Origin: Rhizobium sp. ICMP 5592
GTDB lineage: Bacteria; Pseudomonadota; Alphaproteobacteria; Rhizobiales; Rhizobiaceae
Assembly: GCF_009498525.1 (NCBI RefSeq)
Contig: NZ_QSNT01000003.1
Coordinates: 327,977-391,976, forward strand
Direction: 5' to 3'
DNA length: 64,000 bases
The notes beneath the pieces are model-generated. The model worked only from the letters and a program-made list of their open reading frames with translations. It had not been told where the DNA came from and did not search any database. Shown one piece after another: positions 42,080-51,181 of this stretch. Position 1 is the stretch's first letter, and each line of letters starts with the position of its first letter. The translations under genes and the position numbers were made by a program.

Positions 42080-43743
42080 CACATATTCGGATAGACCGGT
42101 CCCTCGCCGCCCTGCGGCGGGACCCAGTTGATATTCTGGTTCGGATCCTTGATGTCACAGGTCTTGCAGTGGACGCAGTTCTGGGCGTTGATGACGTAGG
42201 TTTCCTCGCCGTCCTTCTCCACCCATTCATAGACGCCGGCCGGACAGTAGCGGGTCGACGGGCCGGCAAAGATATCGTGCTCCGAGTTCCTCTGCAGAGC
42301 CATGTCATTGACTTTCAGATGAACCGGCTGGTCCTCCTCATGATTGGTATTCGACAGGAACACCGAGGAGAGACGATCGAAGGTCAGCACGCCGTCCGGC
42401 TTCGGATAGTCGATCTTCTTGTGCTTGGCCGCCGGCTCCAGCGACTGGGCGTCGGTCTTGCCGTGCTTCAGCGTGCCGAAGAACGAGAAGCCGAGGAGCT
42501 GGTTCGTCCACATGTCGAGACCGCCGAGCGCCACGCCGACCGCCGTGCCGAACTTCGACCACAGCGGCTTGACGTTGCGAACCCGCTTCAGGTCCTTGCC
42601 GATGTCGCTTCCGCGCCATTCGTTCTCGATCTCGATAACTTCGTCATTGGCGCGGCCCGCCGCGATCGCGTCCGCAATCTTGTCGGCAGCGAGCATGCCC
42701 GACAGCACCGCGTTATGGCTGCCCTTGATGCGCGGCACGTTGACGAAGCCAGCCGAACAGCCGATCAGCGCGCCACCGGGGAAGGAGAGCTTCGGCACCG
42801 ACTGGTAGCCGCCCTCGGTGATGGCGCGGGCGCCGTAAGAGATGCGCTTGCCGCCTTCAAACGTGCCACGGATGGCCGGATGCGTCTTGAAGCGCTGGAA
42901 TTCCTCGAAGGGGAAGAGATAGGGGTTCTTGTAATTCAGGTGGACGACGAAGCCAACGGCAACCAGATTGTCTTCCAGATGATAGAGGAAGGAACCGCCG
43001 CCGGTCTTCATGCCGAGCGGCCAGCCGAAGGAATGCTGTACGAGGCCCTGCTTATGGTTCTCGGGCTTCACCTGCCAGAGCTCCTTGATGCCGATACCGA
43101 ACTTCTGCGGTTCGCGATCCCTGGACAGGTCGAACTTGGCGATGAGCTGCTTGGCGAGCGAGCCGCGCACGCCTTCTCCGATCAGCACATATTTGCCGAG
43201 CAGTTCCATGCCGCGGGTATAGTTCGGGCCGGGCTCGCCGTTCTTCTCGATACCCATGTCGCCGGTGGCGACGCCGATGACGGCGCCGTCGTCATTATAG
43301 AGCACTTCGGTTGCGGCAAAGCCGGGATAGATCTCGACGCCGAGCGCCTCGGCCTTTTCGGCGAGCCAACGACAGACATTGCCGAGCGAGACGATATAGT
43401 TGCCGTGATTGTTCATCAGCGGTGGCATGGCGAAATTCGGTAAGCGGATGGAGCCTGCGGGACCCAGCAGCATGAAGTGATCGTCGGTCACCTCGGTCTT
43501 GAAGGGATGCCCCTCCTCCTCGCGCCAGCCGGGCAACAGGCGGTCGATACCAACAGGATCGACGACGGCACCGGAGAGGATATGCGCGCCTACCTCGGCG
43601 CCCTTTTCGAGCACGACGACGGTCAGATCCGGATTGACCTGCTTCAGGCGGATCGCCGCCGACAGCCCGGCAGGGCCTGCCCCGACAATCACGACGTCGA
43701 ATTCCATGCTCTCGCGTTCAGGCAGCTCGCTGGCGTCAGTCAT
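42079..43743 (-). CDS. etfQO: Electron transfer flavoprotein-ubiquinone oxidoreductase
   Basis: The 554-residue membrane-associated enzyme transfers electrons from the electron transfer flavoprotein to ubiquinone. FAD fold IVGAGPAGLSAAIRL lies near residue 20, and the single 4Fe-4S cluster motif at the C terminus includes CPAGVYEW and NCVHCKTCDIKDP. It belongs to FixC/ETF-QO and connects acyl-CoA dehydrogenases to respiration. Length is full. The GNAT gene follows in an overlap. A candidate fatty-acid/branched-chain regulator site lies upstream. Confidence 0.95.
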   Translation of the reverse strand: MTDASELPERESMEFDVVIVGAGPAGLSAAIRLKQVNPDLTVVVLEKGAEVGAHILSGAVVDPVGIDRLLPGWREEEGHPFKTEVTDDHFMLLGPAGSIRLPNFAMPPLMNNHGNYIVSLGNVCRWLAEKAEALGVEIYPGFAATEVLYNDDGAVIGVATGDMGIEKNGEPGPNYTRGMELLGKYVLIGEGVRGSLAKQLIAKFDLSRDREPQKFGIGIKELWQVKPENHKQGLVQHSFGWPLGMKTGGGSFLYHLEDNLVAVGFVVHLNYKNPYLFPFEEFQRFKTHPAIRGTFEGGKRISYGARAITEGGYQSVPKLSFPGGALIGCSAGFVNVPRIKGSHNAVLSGMLAADKIADAIAAGRANDEVIEIENEWRGSDIGKDLKRVRNVKPLWSKFGTAVGVALGGLDMWTNQLLGFSFFGTLKHGKTDAQSLEPAAKHKKIDYPKPDGVLTFDRLSSVFLSNTNHEEDQPVHLKVNDMALQRNSEHDIFAGPSTRYCPAGVYEWVEKDGEETYVINAQNCVHCKTCDIKDPNQNINWVPPQGGEGPVYPNM

Positions 43744-43824
43744 TCACTCTCTCCGATTGGCCAGGCTCCGATTGAACCGGATGCGCGGCCTTGTCCCCTT
43801 TGGACGTCTTCCCCATTTCGATTA

Positions 43825-43844
43825 TCTCTTGTCAAAACAAGAGA
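43825..43844. promoter_or_regulatory. Inverted repeat upstream of etfQO
   Basis: TCTCTTGT and ACAAGAGA form an eight-base perfect inverted repeat with the four-base spacer CAAA, 82 bases before the etfQO start. It could be an operator or a leader hairpin. I know no named match. Confidence 0.4.
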
Positions 43845-43913
43845 GGATTGTCGAGCCGGGAAGCGACAGGCAATCCTCCAATTCACCCAACGCGTCAATC
43901 AAGTTAAATGACG

Positions 43914-43929
43914 CTTACGTTAACGTCAA
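43914..43929. promoter_or_regulatory. Candidate LiuR/FadP-type operator
   Basis: CTTACGTTAACGTCAA contains the perfect ten-base palindrome ACGTTAACGT. It resembles the ACGT-N2-ACGT type sites described for MerR-family regulators LiuR and FadP, which control fatty acid and branched-chain amino acid degradation, with etf genes as targets in proteobacteria. It lies about 170 bases before etfQO and 112 before the SDR gene. Confidence 0.5.
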
Positions 43930-44040
43930 TATTTTAACCCGCATTTCACTGTCGTTTGTTGGCATTCAACTTTCAAAAGCAGTTTGCAACGCTCTATAAA
44001 TTCCGCCTGAAAGACTCAAACACCATGAAGGATGAACAGG

Positions 44041-44829
44041 ATGGATCTCGGCATCAAGGGAAAGCGGGCGCTGGTTCTCGCCTCGTCCAAGGGACTGGGT
44101 CACGGGATCGCTGTGGCGCTGGCGCGCGAGGGAGCGGATGTCCTGCTTTGCGGGCGCAGCGGCGAGCGGCTGGAAGCCAATTGCAAGGCCATCAATGCCG
44201 AGGGTAAAGGCCGGGCCGACTGGATCTGGGCCGATCTCAACGACGAGAACTTCGTGGCGGTCGTCAGCAAGGCGGTCACCGACAAGCTTGGCGGCCTCGA
44301 CATCCTCGTCAACAATAGCGGCGGGCCGATGCCAGGGACGACGGAGGATATGACCGCCGAGCGGCTGGAGACCTATTTCCTGTCGATGGTGGCGCGGCTT
44401 ATCACGCTGACAAATGCGCTGTTGCCAGGCATGAAGGCGCAAGGATGGGGGCGGATCCTCACCGTCGCATCCTCCGGCATCATCGAGCCGATCTCCAATC
44501 TGGCACTGTCCAATACGCTGCGCCCCGCGCTTGCAGGCTGGAGCAAGACGCTGGCGAGCGAAGTGGCGGCGCAGGGCATCACCGTGAACATGCTCCTGCC
44601 GGGCAGCATCGCCACCGACAGGCTTGCCGACCTCGACAATGCGGCCGCCAAACGCAGTAGCAAGAGCCTGGAGGACATCAGCGCCGAGCGACAGCAGCGC
44701 ATCCCCGCCGGCCGATACGGCCGCGTCGAGGAATTTGCCGCCACCGCAGCCTTCCTCTGCAGCGAACCCGCAAGCTATGTGACCGGTTCGATGATCCGCT
44801 GCGACGGCGGCGCGGCGCGGTCGCTCTAA
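44041..44829 (+). CDS. SDR-family protein with altered active site
   Basis: The 262-residue protein has the Rossmann-fold cofactor motif ASSKGLGHGIA and NNSGG, like 3-oxoacyl-ACP reductase relatives. The catalytic YxxxK is not present: at the expected place ALSNTLRPALAGWSKTLA has Ser and Arg in those positions. The Ser of the triad in VASSGIIEP is retained. Hence a standard oxidoreductase role is doubtful; it may use another mechanism or be regulatory. The ATG at 44041 has AAGGA eight bases before it. It is divergent from etfQO. Confidence 0.82.
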   Translation: MDLGIKGKRALVLASSKGLGHGIAVALAREGADVLLCGRSGERLEANCKAINAEGKGRADWIWADLNDENFVAVVSKAVTDKLGGLDILVNNSGGPMPGTTEDMTAERLETYFLSMVARLITLTNALLPGMKAQGWGRILTVASSGIIEPISNLALSNTLRPALAGWSKTLASEVAAQGITVNMLLPGSIATDRLADLDNAAAKRSSKSLEDISAERQQRIPAGRYGRVEEFAATAAFLCSEPASYVTGSMIRCDGGAARSL

Positions 44830-45255
44830 ATAACAACTTTCACGCGCCAGAAGAGATGGATTGAAACCACCAAAGGCAACACAATTGCGTGAGTAACTGT
44901 GAGTCTCGCCATGACGCCAGGACTCGCTGTTTCAAGATAAACCCAGCAAAAATCGGCTTTGCCCCGGTTTTGTTACATGGCGGCAATCAAAAAATAGTCA
45001 TTTCGGTCATTTGCTGCGCTGCGAGAAGCGTCGCGCCGGCAAAGCTTTCCAAGCTTTAATTTTTCACCACCGCGAACTGTGGTAAATTGCGACGGAATGG
45101 CGTTCATGAATTCGCGTTATAGGGACAGAATAACCGAACGTTAGCGGTAACGGCGATGTGAGGAGTTGTAGCGAAACCCGTCTTTGTTTGCGCCGCAACA
45201 AATCCACTTCGAAGTCATCGCATTTCCCGCAACTCGCCTCGACCGGTTCTTAAAT
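44830..45255. other. Intergenic region before the RND operon
   Basis: These 426 bases carry no coding sequence I trust. A hairpin 44949-44956 with 44964-44971 (AAAATCGG and CCGGTTTT with one G-T pair) followed by a short T stretch may be the terminator of the SDR gene. The rest is AT-rich and likely holds the promoter of the efflux operon, though no clear elements stand out. Confidence 0.5.
44949..44971 (+). terminator. Possible terminator after the SDR gene
   Basis: AAAATCGG pairs with CCGGTTTT (one T-G pair) around a seven-base loop, with a T-rich 3' side. It lies 120 bases after the SDR stop. Confidence 0.45.
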
Positions 45256-46500
45256 ATGAAGAAATTCTGGCTCTCTCTCGGCCTCATCGTTATTGCCGCC
45301 TTTGCAGTATGGAATTACCGCGACCGTATTCCTTTTATGTCCGCTTTCGTCGACAAGGCATCCGCCAAGACCGAGGATAGCACCAAGACGGCAGACGCCG
45401 GCGGCCATGGTAAACGCCAGGCCGCCGCCCAGGTCGTCAAGACCGTGGCGGTCACGAAAACGACGCTGGCCAACGATGTCACCGCCACCGGCTGGGCCGA
45501 TGCGCAGGATACGACGACGATCGCCGCGCAGGAGTCCGGCATTATCGTCTCGATCGAGGCTCAGGACGGCGCCATGGTCAAAGCCGGCGACCTGATCGCC
45601 AAGCTCGATCCGCGCACGGCCCAGGCCTCGGTCGACAAGGACCAGGCGACGCTGGCCAAGGACCAGGCAACGCTGACCCAAGCCGAATCCGCCCTCACCC
45701 GCGCCAAGAGCCTGTTGAACGGCGCCGGCACGCAGCAGACGCTGGACCAGGCCGTCGCGGCGCGCGACACCGCGGTGGCGACGGTCAACGGCGACAAGGC
45801 ACAACTCGCCTCCGACCAGGTCCTGCTAGAGAACACCCAGATCCGCGCGCCCTATAATGGCCGCCTCGGCGACGTCGCTCTCAGCGTCGGCGCCTATGTG
45901 AGCCCCGGTACGGCGATCGTGTCGATCGCGCAGTACGATCCGATCTACGTCAAGTTCCATCTGCAGGAGAGCCATCTTCGCGAACTGGAAGAAGCGATGA
46001 AGAGCGGCTCCGTGCCGGTCAGCACCGTGCCCCGCTCGGAACAAGGCAAATCGCGCCAGGGCGTGATGAGCTTTTATGACAACCAGGTGGATGCCGCCTC
46101 CGGCACCATCCTCGCCAAAGCCAAGTTCGACAATGCCAATGGCGCCATCTGGCCCGGCCAGTCGGTCAATATCGTCGTGCACTTCAATGACAACCAACCT
46201 GTACTCGTCGCGCCCACGGTTGCAGTTAGTCCCGGTGCCGAAGGCTTCTACGCCTTCGTCGTCAAGGACAACAAGGTTCATATGACACCGGTCACCGTTG
46301 CCCGCCAGAATGGCGGCTTCTCCGCCGTCGCCACGGGTCTTTCGGAAGGCGACCATGTGGTGATCGAAGGCCAGGTGCAGCTCAACGACGGCCAGAGCGT
46401 TGTCGAACAGTTCAACGACGGCAAGTCCCAGAATGTCGCCTCGGCCGACGGCGAGTCGGGTCAGAAAACCGAAACGATCACGGTTGGAGCACAGCAATGA
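45256..46500 (+). CDS. RND efflux periplasmic adaptor
   Basis: The 414-residue membrane fusion protein has an N-terminal hydrophobic anchor (residues 4-19), then a lipoyl/barrel-sandwich region near 65-110 and 185-225 (GIIVSIEAQDGAMVKAGDLIAKLD; IRAPYNGRLGDVALSVG), a coiled-coil alpha hairpin of Lys-Asp-Gln-rich repeats at 115-170, and C-terminal beta barrel. It joins the inner-membrane pump to an outer-membrane channel. The pump gene overlaps its stop by four bases. There is no TolC-type gene beside it. Confidence 0.93.
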   Translation: MKKFWLSLGLIVIAAFAVWNYRDRIPFMSAFVDKASAKTEDSTKTADAGGHGKRQAAAQVVKTVAVTKTTLANDVTATGWADAQDTTTIAAQESGIIVSIEAQDGAMVKAGDLIAKLDPRTAQASVDKDQATLAKDQATLTQAESALTRAKSLLNGAGTQQTLDQAVAARDTAVATVNGDKAQLASDQVLLENTQIRAPYNGRLGDVALSVGAYVSPGTAIVSIAQYDPIYVKFHLQESHLRELEEAMKSGSVPVSTVPRSEQGKSRQGVMSFYDNQVDAASGTILAKAKFDNANGAIWPGQSVNIVVHFNDNQPVLVAPTVAVSPGAEGFYAFVVKDNKVHMTPVTVARQNGGFSAVATGLSEGDHVVIEGQVQLNDGQSVVEQFNDGKSQNVASADGESGQKTETITVGAQQ

Positions 46501-49500
46501 TCCCCAATTTCTGTATCCAACGGCCGGTTGCGACGACACTTCTGGCCCTGGGTGTAGTGATGGCCGGCCTGGCCGGCTATCAGCTCGTACCCGTGGCCGC
46601 CCTGCCCCAGGTCGACTTTCCAACCGTCAACGTCACCGCGCAGCTGACTGGCGCTTCGCCGCAGACCATGGCGACTTCGGTTTCGACACCGCTGATCAAG
46701 CAGTTCGAGACCATTCCCGGCATCAGTGAAATCTCGTCGACGAACTCGCTCGGCAATACCAGTATCGTTCTGCAGTTCGACCTCAGCCGCGATATCGATG
46801 CCGCCGCCGCCGACGTCCAGGCGGCAATCTCGAATGCGACGCGCCAGCTGCCCGACAATCTGACCGTGCCGCCGAGCTATCGCAAGACCAACCCGGCCGA
46901 TGCGCCGATCCTGCTTCTGGCCGTACAAAGCGATACGATGCCGCGCAGCAAGCTCGATGAAATCGCCGAAGACATCATCTCGCCGTCGCTGTCGACCATT
47001 TCCGGCGTCGCCCAGGTGACTGTCTATGGTGCGCAGACCTATGCAGTGCGCGTCGAGGTCGATCCGAGCAAGCTGCAGGACCGCGGCATCGGTATCGACA
47101 CCGTCAATACCGCGCTTTCCAACGCCAACAGCCAGGTTCCGATCGGCACTCTGCAGAACAAATCGCAGAGCATGACGGTCAATGCCAACACACAGCTGCT
47201 CAACGCCCAGCAGTTCCGCACACTGGTCATCGCCAACCCCAACGGGGCGCCGATCCATCTGAGCGATGTCGCCGACGTCCAGGACAGCGTGCAGAATACC
47301 AATACGGGCTCCTGGTATGACGGCAAACGGGCGATCATTCTCGCCGTCCAGCGCCAGCCGGACGCCAACACCGTCGATGTGGTCGATGCGATCAACGCCA
47401 AGCTGCCGCAGCTGCACGCGGAAATCCCGGCCTCGGTGAAAACGAGCATCATGAACGATTCGGCGCAGCCAATCCGCGATGCCATTGCCGACGTCAAATT
47501 CACGCTGATGCTGACGATCAGCCTTGTCGTCCTGGTCATCTATCTCTTTACCGGCAAGCTGATGGCAACGATCATTCCGGGTCTTGCCGTGCCGCTGTCG
47601 CTGATCGCCACATTCGGCATGATGTATGTGCTCGGATACAGCGTCGACAATATCTCGCTGCTGGGATTGACGCTCGCGGTCGGCCTTGTGGTGGACGACG
47701 CCATCGTCATGCTCGAAAACATATTGCGGCATGTCGAGGAAGGCATGCCGGTGCTGCAGGCGGCGATCAAGGGCTCGGCGGAAGTCAGCTACACCATCAT
47801 CTCAATGTCGATCTCGCTGATCGCCGTCTTCATTCCGATCCTGCTGATGGGCGGTGTGGTCGGTCGTATCTTCAACGAATTCGGCATGGTGGTCGCCATC
47901 GCCATCGTGTCGTCGGCGATCGTCTCCCTGACCGTCACGCCGATGCTCAGCTCTCGGCTCTCCAACGACCATCGCCCGCCACCGCTGCCGGTACGCCTCT
48001 TCAATATCGGCTTCGACTGGGTCCAGCGCGGTTACGACAGGGGTGTCGGCTGGTGCCTGCGAAACCGCAGTATCGTTCTTCTCTGCTTCGCCGGCTCGAT
48101 CGGTCTCTCGGTGTACCTGTTTATGGTGCTGCCCGCGAGCTTCTTCCCGACGGAAGATATCGGCCGCCTGCAGATATCCACCCAGGCCCGACAGGATATT
48201 TCCTATACGGCCATGCGCGATCTACAGAATCAGGCAGCGGCGGCCATCAAGCAGAACCCCGCAGTCGCCCATGTCATGTCAATCGTCGGCGGCAATGCGC
48301 GCCAGCCATTGAACAACGGCACGATGTTCGTCGAACTGAAGCCGAAGGATCAGCGCGAGCCTCTGGACACGACGTTGCGTGAACTGCGCGCCAGCATCAA
48401 CAAGATCGCCGGTATCAAGGCCTTCATCACGCCACAGCAGAGCCTGCGCTTTGGCGGCCGGCAGACGGCCAGCCAGTATCAGCTCGTCGTCCAGGCGCTC
48501 AGCGCCGACCAGACCAACCTCTGGGCCAACAAGATCGAAGACGCCATGCGGCGCGATCCGCGCTTTACCGACGTGACGTCGGACGAGCAGAATAATGCGC
48601 TTCAAGCCAATATCGTTGTCGATACCGAAAAGGCCGCGGCCTACGGCATCAACAACAACCAGTTGCGCACCACGCTCGAAGAGGCTTTCAGCAGCTACGA
48701 AGCCGCGCAGATCCAATCCACCGGCGACAGCTACGACGTCATCGTCGAATTCGACACCAGCAAACCCTGGGACGACCAGAAGCTTCAGGAGATCCAGATC
48801 GCCTCCGCAAGCGGCGCTCTCGTTCCGCTGTCGAACTTCGCCCATGTCGAGCGCACGACGGGTCCGGTCACCATCAACCAGACCGGACAGCTCGTTTCGA
48901 CCACGGTGTCCTTCAACCTGCCGGCCGGCGAGGCGCTCGGCGACGCCACCGCTCAGATCGAACAGATCAAGAAGGACCTCAATGTGCCGGCAGACGTGTT
49001 TACGTCCTATGGCGGCACCGCCCAGATCTTCCAACAGTCGCAGGGTAGCACGCCGTACCTGATCCTTGCCGCCGTGCTGACGATCTATGTGGTGCTCGGC
49101 GTTCTCTATGAAAGCTTCATCCACCCGCTGACCATTCTCTCCGGTCTGCCGGCCGCAGCCCTCGGCGCACTGCTCGCCCTGAAGCTCTTCGGCTTCGACC
49201 TGTCGATCATCGCGCTCATCGGCCTCTTGATGCTGATCGGCATCGTCAAAAAGAACGCGATCATGATGATCGACGTGGCGCTGGAAACGCTGCGAACGAC
49301 TGCCGGCATATCGCCCGCGGAGGCAATCCATGAAGCCTGCGTCCGCCGTTTCCGTCCGATCATGATGACGACCTTCTGCGCCCTGCTCGGCGCGCTGCCG
49401 ATCGCCGTCGGCGGTGGCGCCAGCTCGGAGCTGCGCCAGCCGCTCGGTATCGCCGTCGTCGGTGGTCTCGTTGTCTCGCAGATCCTGACGCTGTTCATCA

Positions 49501-49616
49501 CGCCGGTCATCTTCCTGGAGATGAATCGCCTGAACGACTTCGTCGGCCGCCTCGGCAAGCGCAAGGACAAGCATCCGCACGAAGAGGAAACGCCGACCGC
49601 CATCGCGGCCGAGTGA
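46497..49616 (+). CDS. RND multidrug efflux permease (HAE1/MdtBC-like)
   Basis: The 1039-residue inner-membrane pump has twelve membrane helices and two large periplasmic loops. The proton-relay motif GLVVDDAIVMLENI in helix 4 contains the paired aspartates, and GIVKKNAIMMIDVA is in helix 11. Similarity is to the AcrB/MdtB/MdtC class that exports drugs, bile salts or plant compounds. It overlaps the adaptor gene (ATGA), so the two are coupled. An outer-membrane channel must be supplied from elsewhere. A terminator follows. Confidence 0.95.
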   Translation: MIPNFCIQRPVATTLLALGVVMAGLAGYQLVPVAALPQVDFPTVNVTAQLTGASPQTMATSVSTPLIKQFETIPGISEISSTNSLGNTSIVLQFDLSRDIDAAAADVQAAISNATRQLPDNLTVPPSYRKTNPADAPILLLAVQSDTMPRSKLDEIAEDIISPSLSTISGVAQVTVYGAQTYAVRVEVDPSKLQDRGIGIDTVNTALSNANSQVPIGTLQNKSQSMTVNANTQLLNAQQFRTLVIANPNGAPIHLSDVADVQDSVQNTNTGSWYDGKRAIILAVQRQPDANTVDVVDAINAKLPQLHAEIPASVKTSIMNDSAQPIRDAIADVKFTLMLTISLVVLVIYLFTGKLMATIIPGLAVPLSLIATFGMMYVLGYSVDNISLLGLTLAVGLVVDDAIVMLENILRHVEEGMPVLQAAIKGSAEVSYTIISMSISLIAVFIPILLMGGVVGRIFNEFGMVVAIAIVSSAIVSLTVTPMLSSRLSNDHRPPPLPVRLFNIGFDWVQRGYDRGVGWCLRNRSIVLLCFAGSIGLSVYLFMVLPASFFPTEDIGRLQISTQARQDISYTAMRDLQNQAAAAIKQNPAVAHVMSIVGGNARQPLNNGTMFVELKPKDQREPLDTTLRELRASINKIAGIKAFITPQQSLRFGGRQTASQYQLVVQALSADQTNLWANKIEDAMRRDPRFTDVTSDEQNNALQANIVVDTEKAAAYGINNNQLRTTLEEAFSSYEAAQIQSTGDSYDVIVEFDTSKPWDDQKLQEIQIASASGALVPLSNFAHVERTTGPVTINQTGQLVSTTVSFNLPAGEALGDATAQIEQIKKDLNVPADVFTSYGGTAQIFQQSQGSTPYLILAAVLTIYVVLGVLYESFIHPLTILSGLPAAALGALLALKLFGFDLSIIALIGLLMLIGIVKKNAIMMIDVALETLRTTAGISPAEAIHEACVRRFRPIMMTTFCALLGALPIAVGGGASSELRQPLGIAVVGGLVVSQILTLFITPVIFLEMNRLNDFVGRLGKRKDKHPHEEETPTAIAAE

Positions 49617-49622
49617 TAGATA

Positions 49623-49648
49623 ACGGGCGCCGAAAAGGCGTCCGTTTC
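49623..49648 (+). terminator. Terminator after the RND operon
   Basis: ACGGGCGCC and GGCGTCCGT form a nine-base-pair stem (one G-T pair) with loop GAAAA, then TTTC. It lies six bases past the permease stop. Confidence 0.7.
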
Positions 49649-49836
49649 ACTTTGGCGCGGCGAAAAGCGCAAGGCCGTTTGCGGATCGGATCCCACCCAA
49701 ATAAATCCGCCTTCCAGTCTTGCGCTTGCAATCCAGCCATGCCATGACGCGCCCTCTTTCAGACAGGGGCGCGTCTCGCGTTCCATGAGGGGCATCGGCC
49801 TCATTCCATAAAATTTCGACAGAAGGGAGTGCGGGC

Positions 49837-51126
49837 ATGGCTCGGGCGCTTGGTCTTGACTTCGGCACAACGAATACGGTTCTGGCTCTGGCCGACGGTC
49901 CGGCGACGCAATCGGTCGCCTTCACCAGCGCCGCTGGCACGGCGGACAGCATGCGTACGGCTCTGTCCTTCATGAAGGATCCGGGCTTGGGTGCCGCGGC
50001 CCTGAAGGTCGAGGCGGGGCATGCCGCCATCCGGCAGTTCATCGACAATCCCGGCGACTGCCGCTTTCTGCAGTCGATCAAGACCTTTGCCGCCAGCGCG
50101 CTTTTTCAGGGCACGCTGATCTATGCCAAGCGCCATACGTTCGAGGATCTGATGGAGATCTTCGTACGTCGTCTGCGCGCCTATGCCGGCGATGGCTGGC
50201 CGTCGGAAGTCGGTCGCATCGTTACGGGCCGACCGGTGCATTTTGCCGGCGCCAATCCGGATGCGTCGCTGGCGACCGAGCGCTACAATACGGCCCTGTC
50301 GCGCTTCGGCTTTCCGGAAATCCATTATGTCTACGAACCGGTGGCAGCCGCCTTTTACTTTGCCCAGCATCTGAAGGCGGATGCGACCGTGCTGGTCGCC
50401 GACTTCGGCGGCGGCACGACGGACTATTCGCTGATCCGCTTCGAGAGCCATGCCGGCCGGCTGACGGCCACCCCGATCGGCCATTCCGGCGTCGGCATCG
50501 CCGGCGACCATTTCGACTTCCGGATGATCGACAACATCGTCTCGCCGGAAATCGGCAAGGGCAGCTACTTCAAGAGCTTCGACAAGCTGCTGGAAGTGCC
50601 AACCTCCTACTATGCCAATTTCGGCCGCTGGAACCAGCTTTCGATCTTCAAGACTTCGCGCGAATATGCCGACCTGAAGAAGCTGGTGCGCAGCAGCATG
50701 GAGCCGGACAAGCTGGAGACTTTCATCGATCTCGTCGAGCATGACGAAGGCTATCCGCTCTATCAGGCGGTGTCGGCGACGAAGATGGCGCTGTCGGCTG
50801 AAGAAGAAGCCGAGTTCAATTTCCCGCCACTTGGCAAAGCCGGCCGCAAGACAGTACGCCGCGCCGATTTCGAGCGATGGATCAGCGACGATCTCTCTCG
50901 TATCGAGGGCGCCCTGGATGATGTTCTGACGACCACCAACACGTCGCCCGACACCATCGACAAGGTGTTCCTCACCGGCGGCACCTCCTTCGTGCCGGCG
51001 GTGCGCCGCATCTTCACCAAGCGCTTCGGTCAGGAGCGGATCGAGACCGGTGGCGAATTGCTGTCGATCGCCCATGGTCTCGCCCTGATCGGCGAGCGCG
51101 ACGACATCAGCCAGTGGACGGCGTGA
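49837..51126 (+). CDS. Hsp70-family protein, YegD-like
   Basis: The 429-residue protein is an actin-like ATPase of the Hsp70 family, resembling E. coli YegD. Visible motifs are the phosphate 1 loop LGLDFGTTNTVLALAD, phosphate 2 VLVADFGGGTTDYSLIRF near residue 187 and adenosine motif VFLTGGTSFVPAVRRIF near 385. The usual C-terminal substrate-binding domain is missing, as in YegD. It may be a free ATPase or a partner-specific chaperone. It stands alone before the UDG-like gene. Confidence 0.92.
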   Translation: MARALGLDFGTTNTVLALADGPATQSVAFTSAAGTADSMRTALSFMKDPGLGAAALKVEAGHAAIRQFIDNPGDCRFLQSIKTFAASALFQGTLIYAKRHTFEDLMEIFVRRLRAYAGDGWPSEVGRIVTGRPVHFAGANPDASLATERYNTALSRFGFPEIHYVYEPVAAAFYFAQHLKADATVLVADFGGGTTDYSLIRFESHAGRLTATPIGHSGVGIAGDHFDFRMIDNIVSPEIGKGSYFKSFDKLLEVPTSYYANFGRWNQLSIFKTSREYADLKKLVRSSMEPDKLETFIDLVEHDEGYPLYQAVSATKMALSAEEEAEFNFPPLGKAGRKTVRRADFERWISDDLSRIEGALDDVLTTTNTSPDTIDKVFLTGGTSFVPAVRRIFTKRFGQERIETGGELLSIAHGLALIGERDDISQWTA

Positions 51127-51181
51127 GGGTAGTCACGCCCCTGCCCTTTCGTTCTGCCCCGGCTTTGGCTAGAGTTCACCC

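Noticed and set aside
41725-43443. Rightward 572-codon frame opposite etfQO
   Set aside because: Antisense to a full-length ETF-QO and to the GNAT gene; no recognisable domain.
46461-49580. Antisense frames opposite the RND permease
   Set aside because: Two long leftward frames with His/Asp/Gln-rich translation and no family resemblance; shadows of the pump gene.
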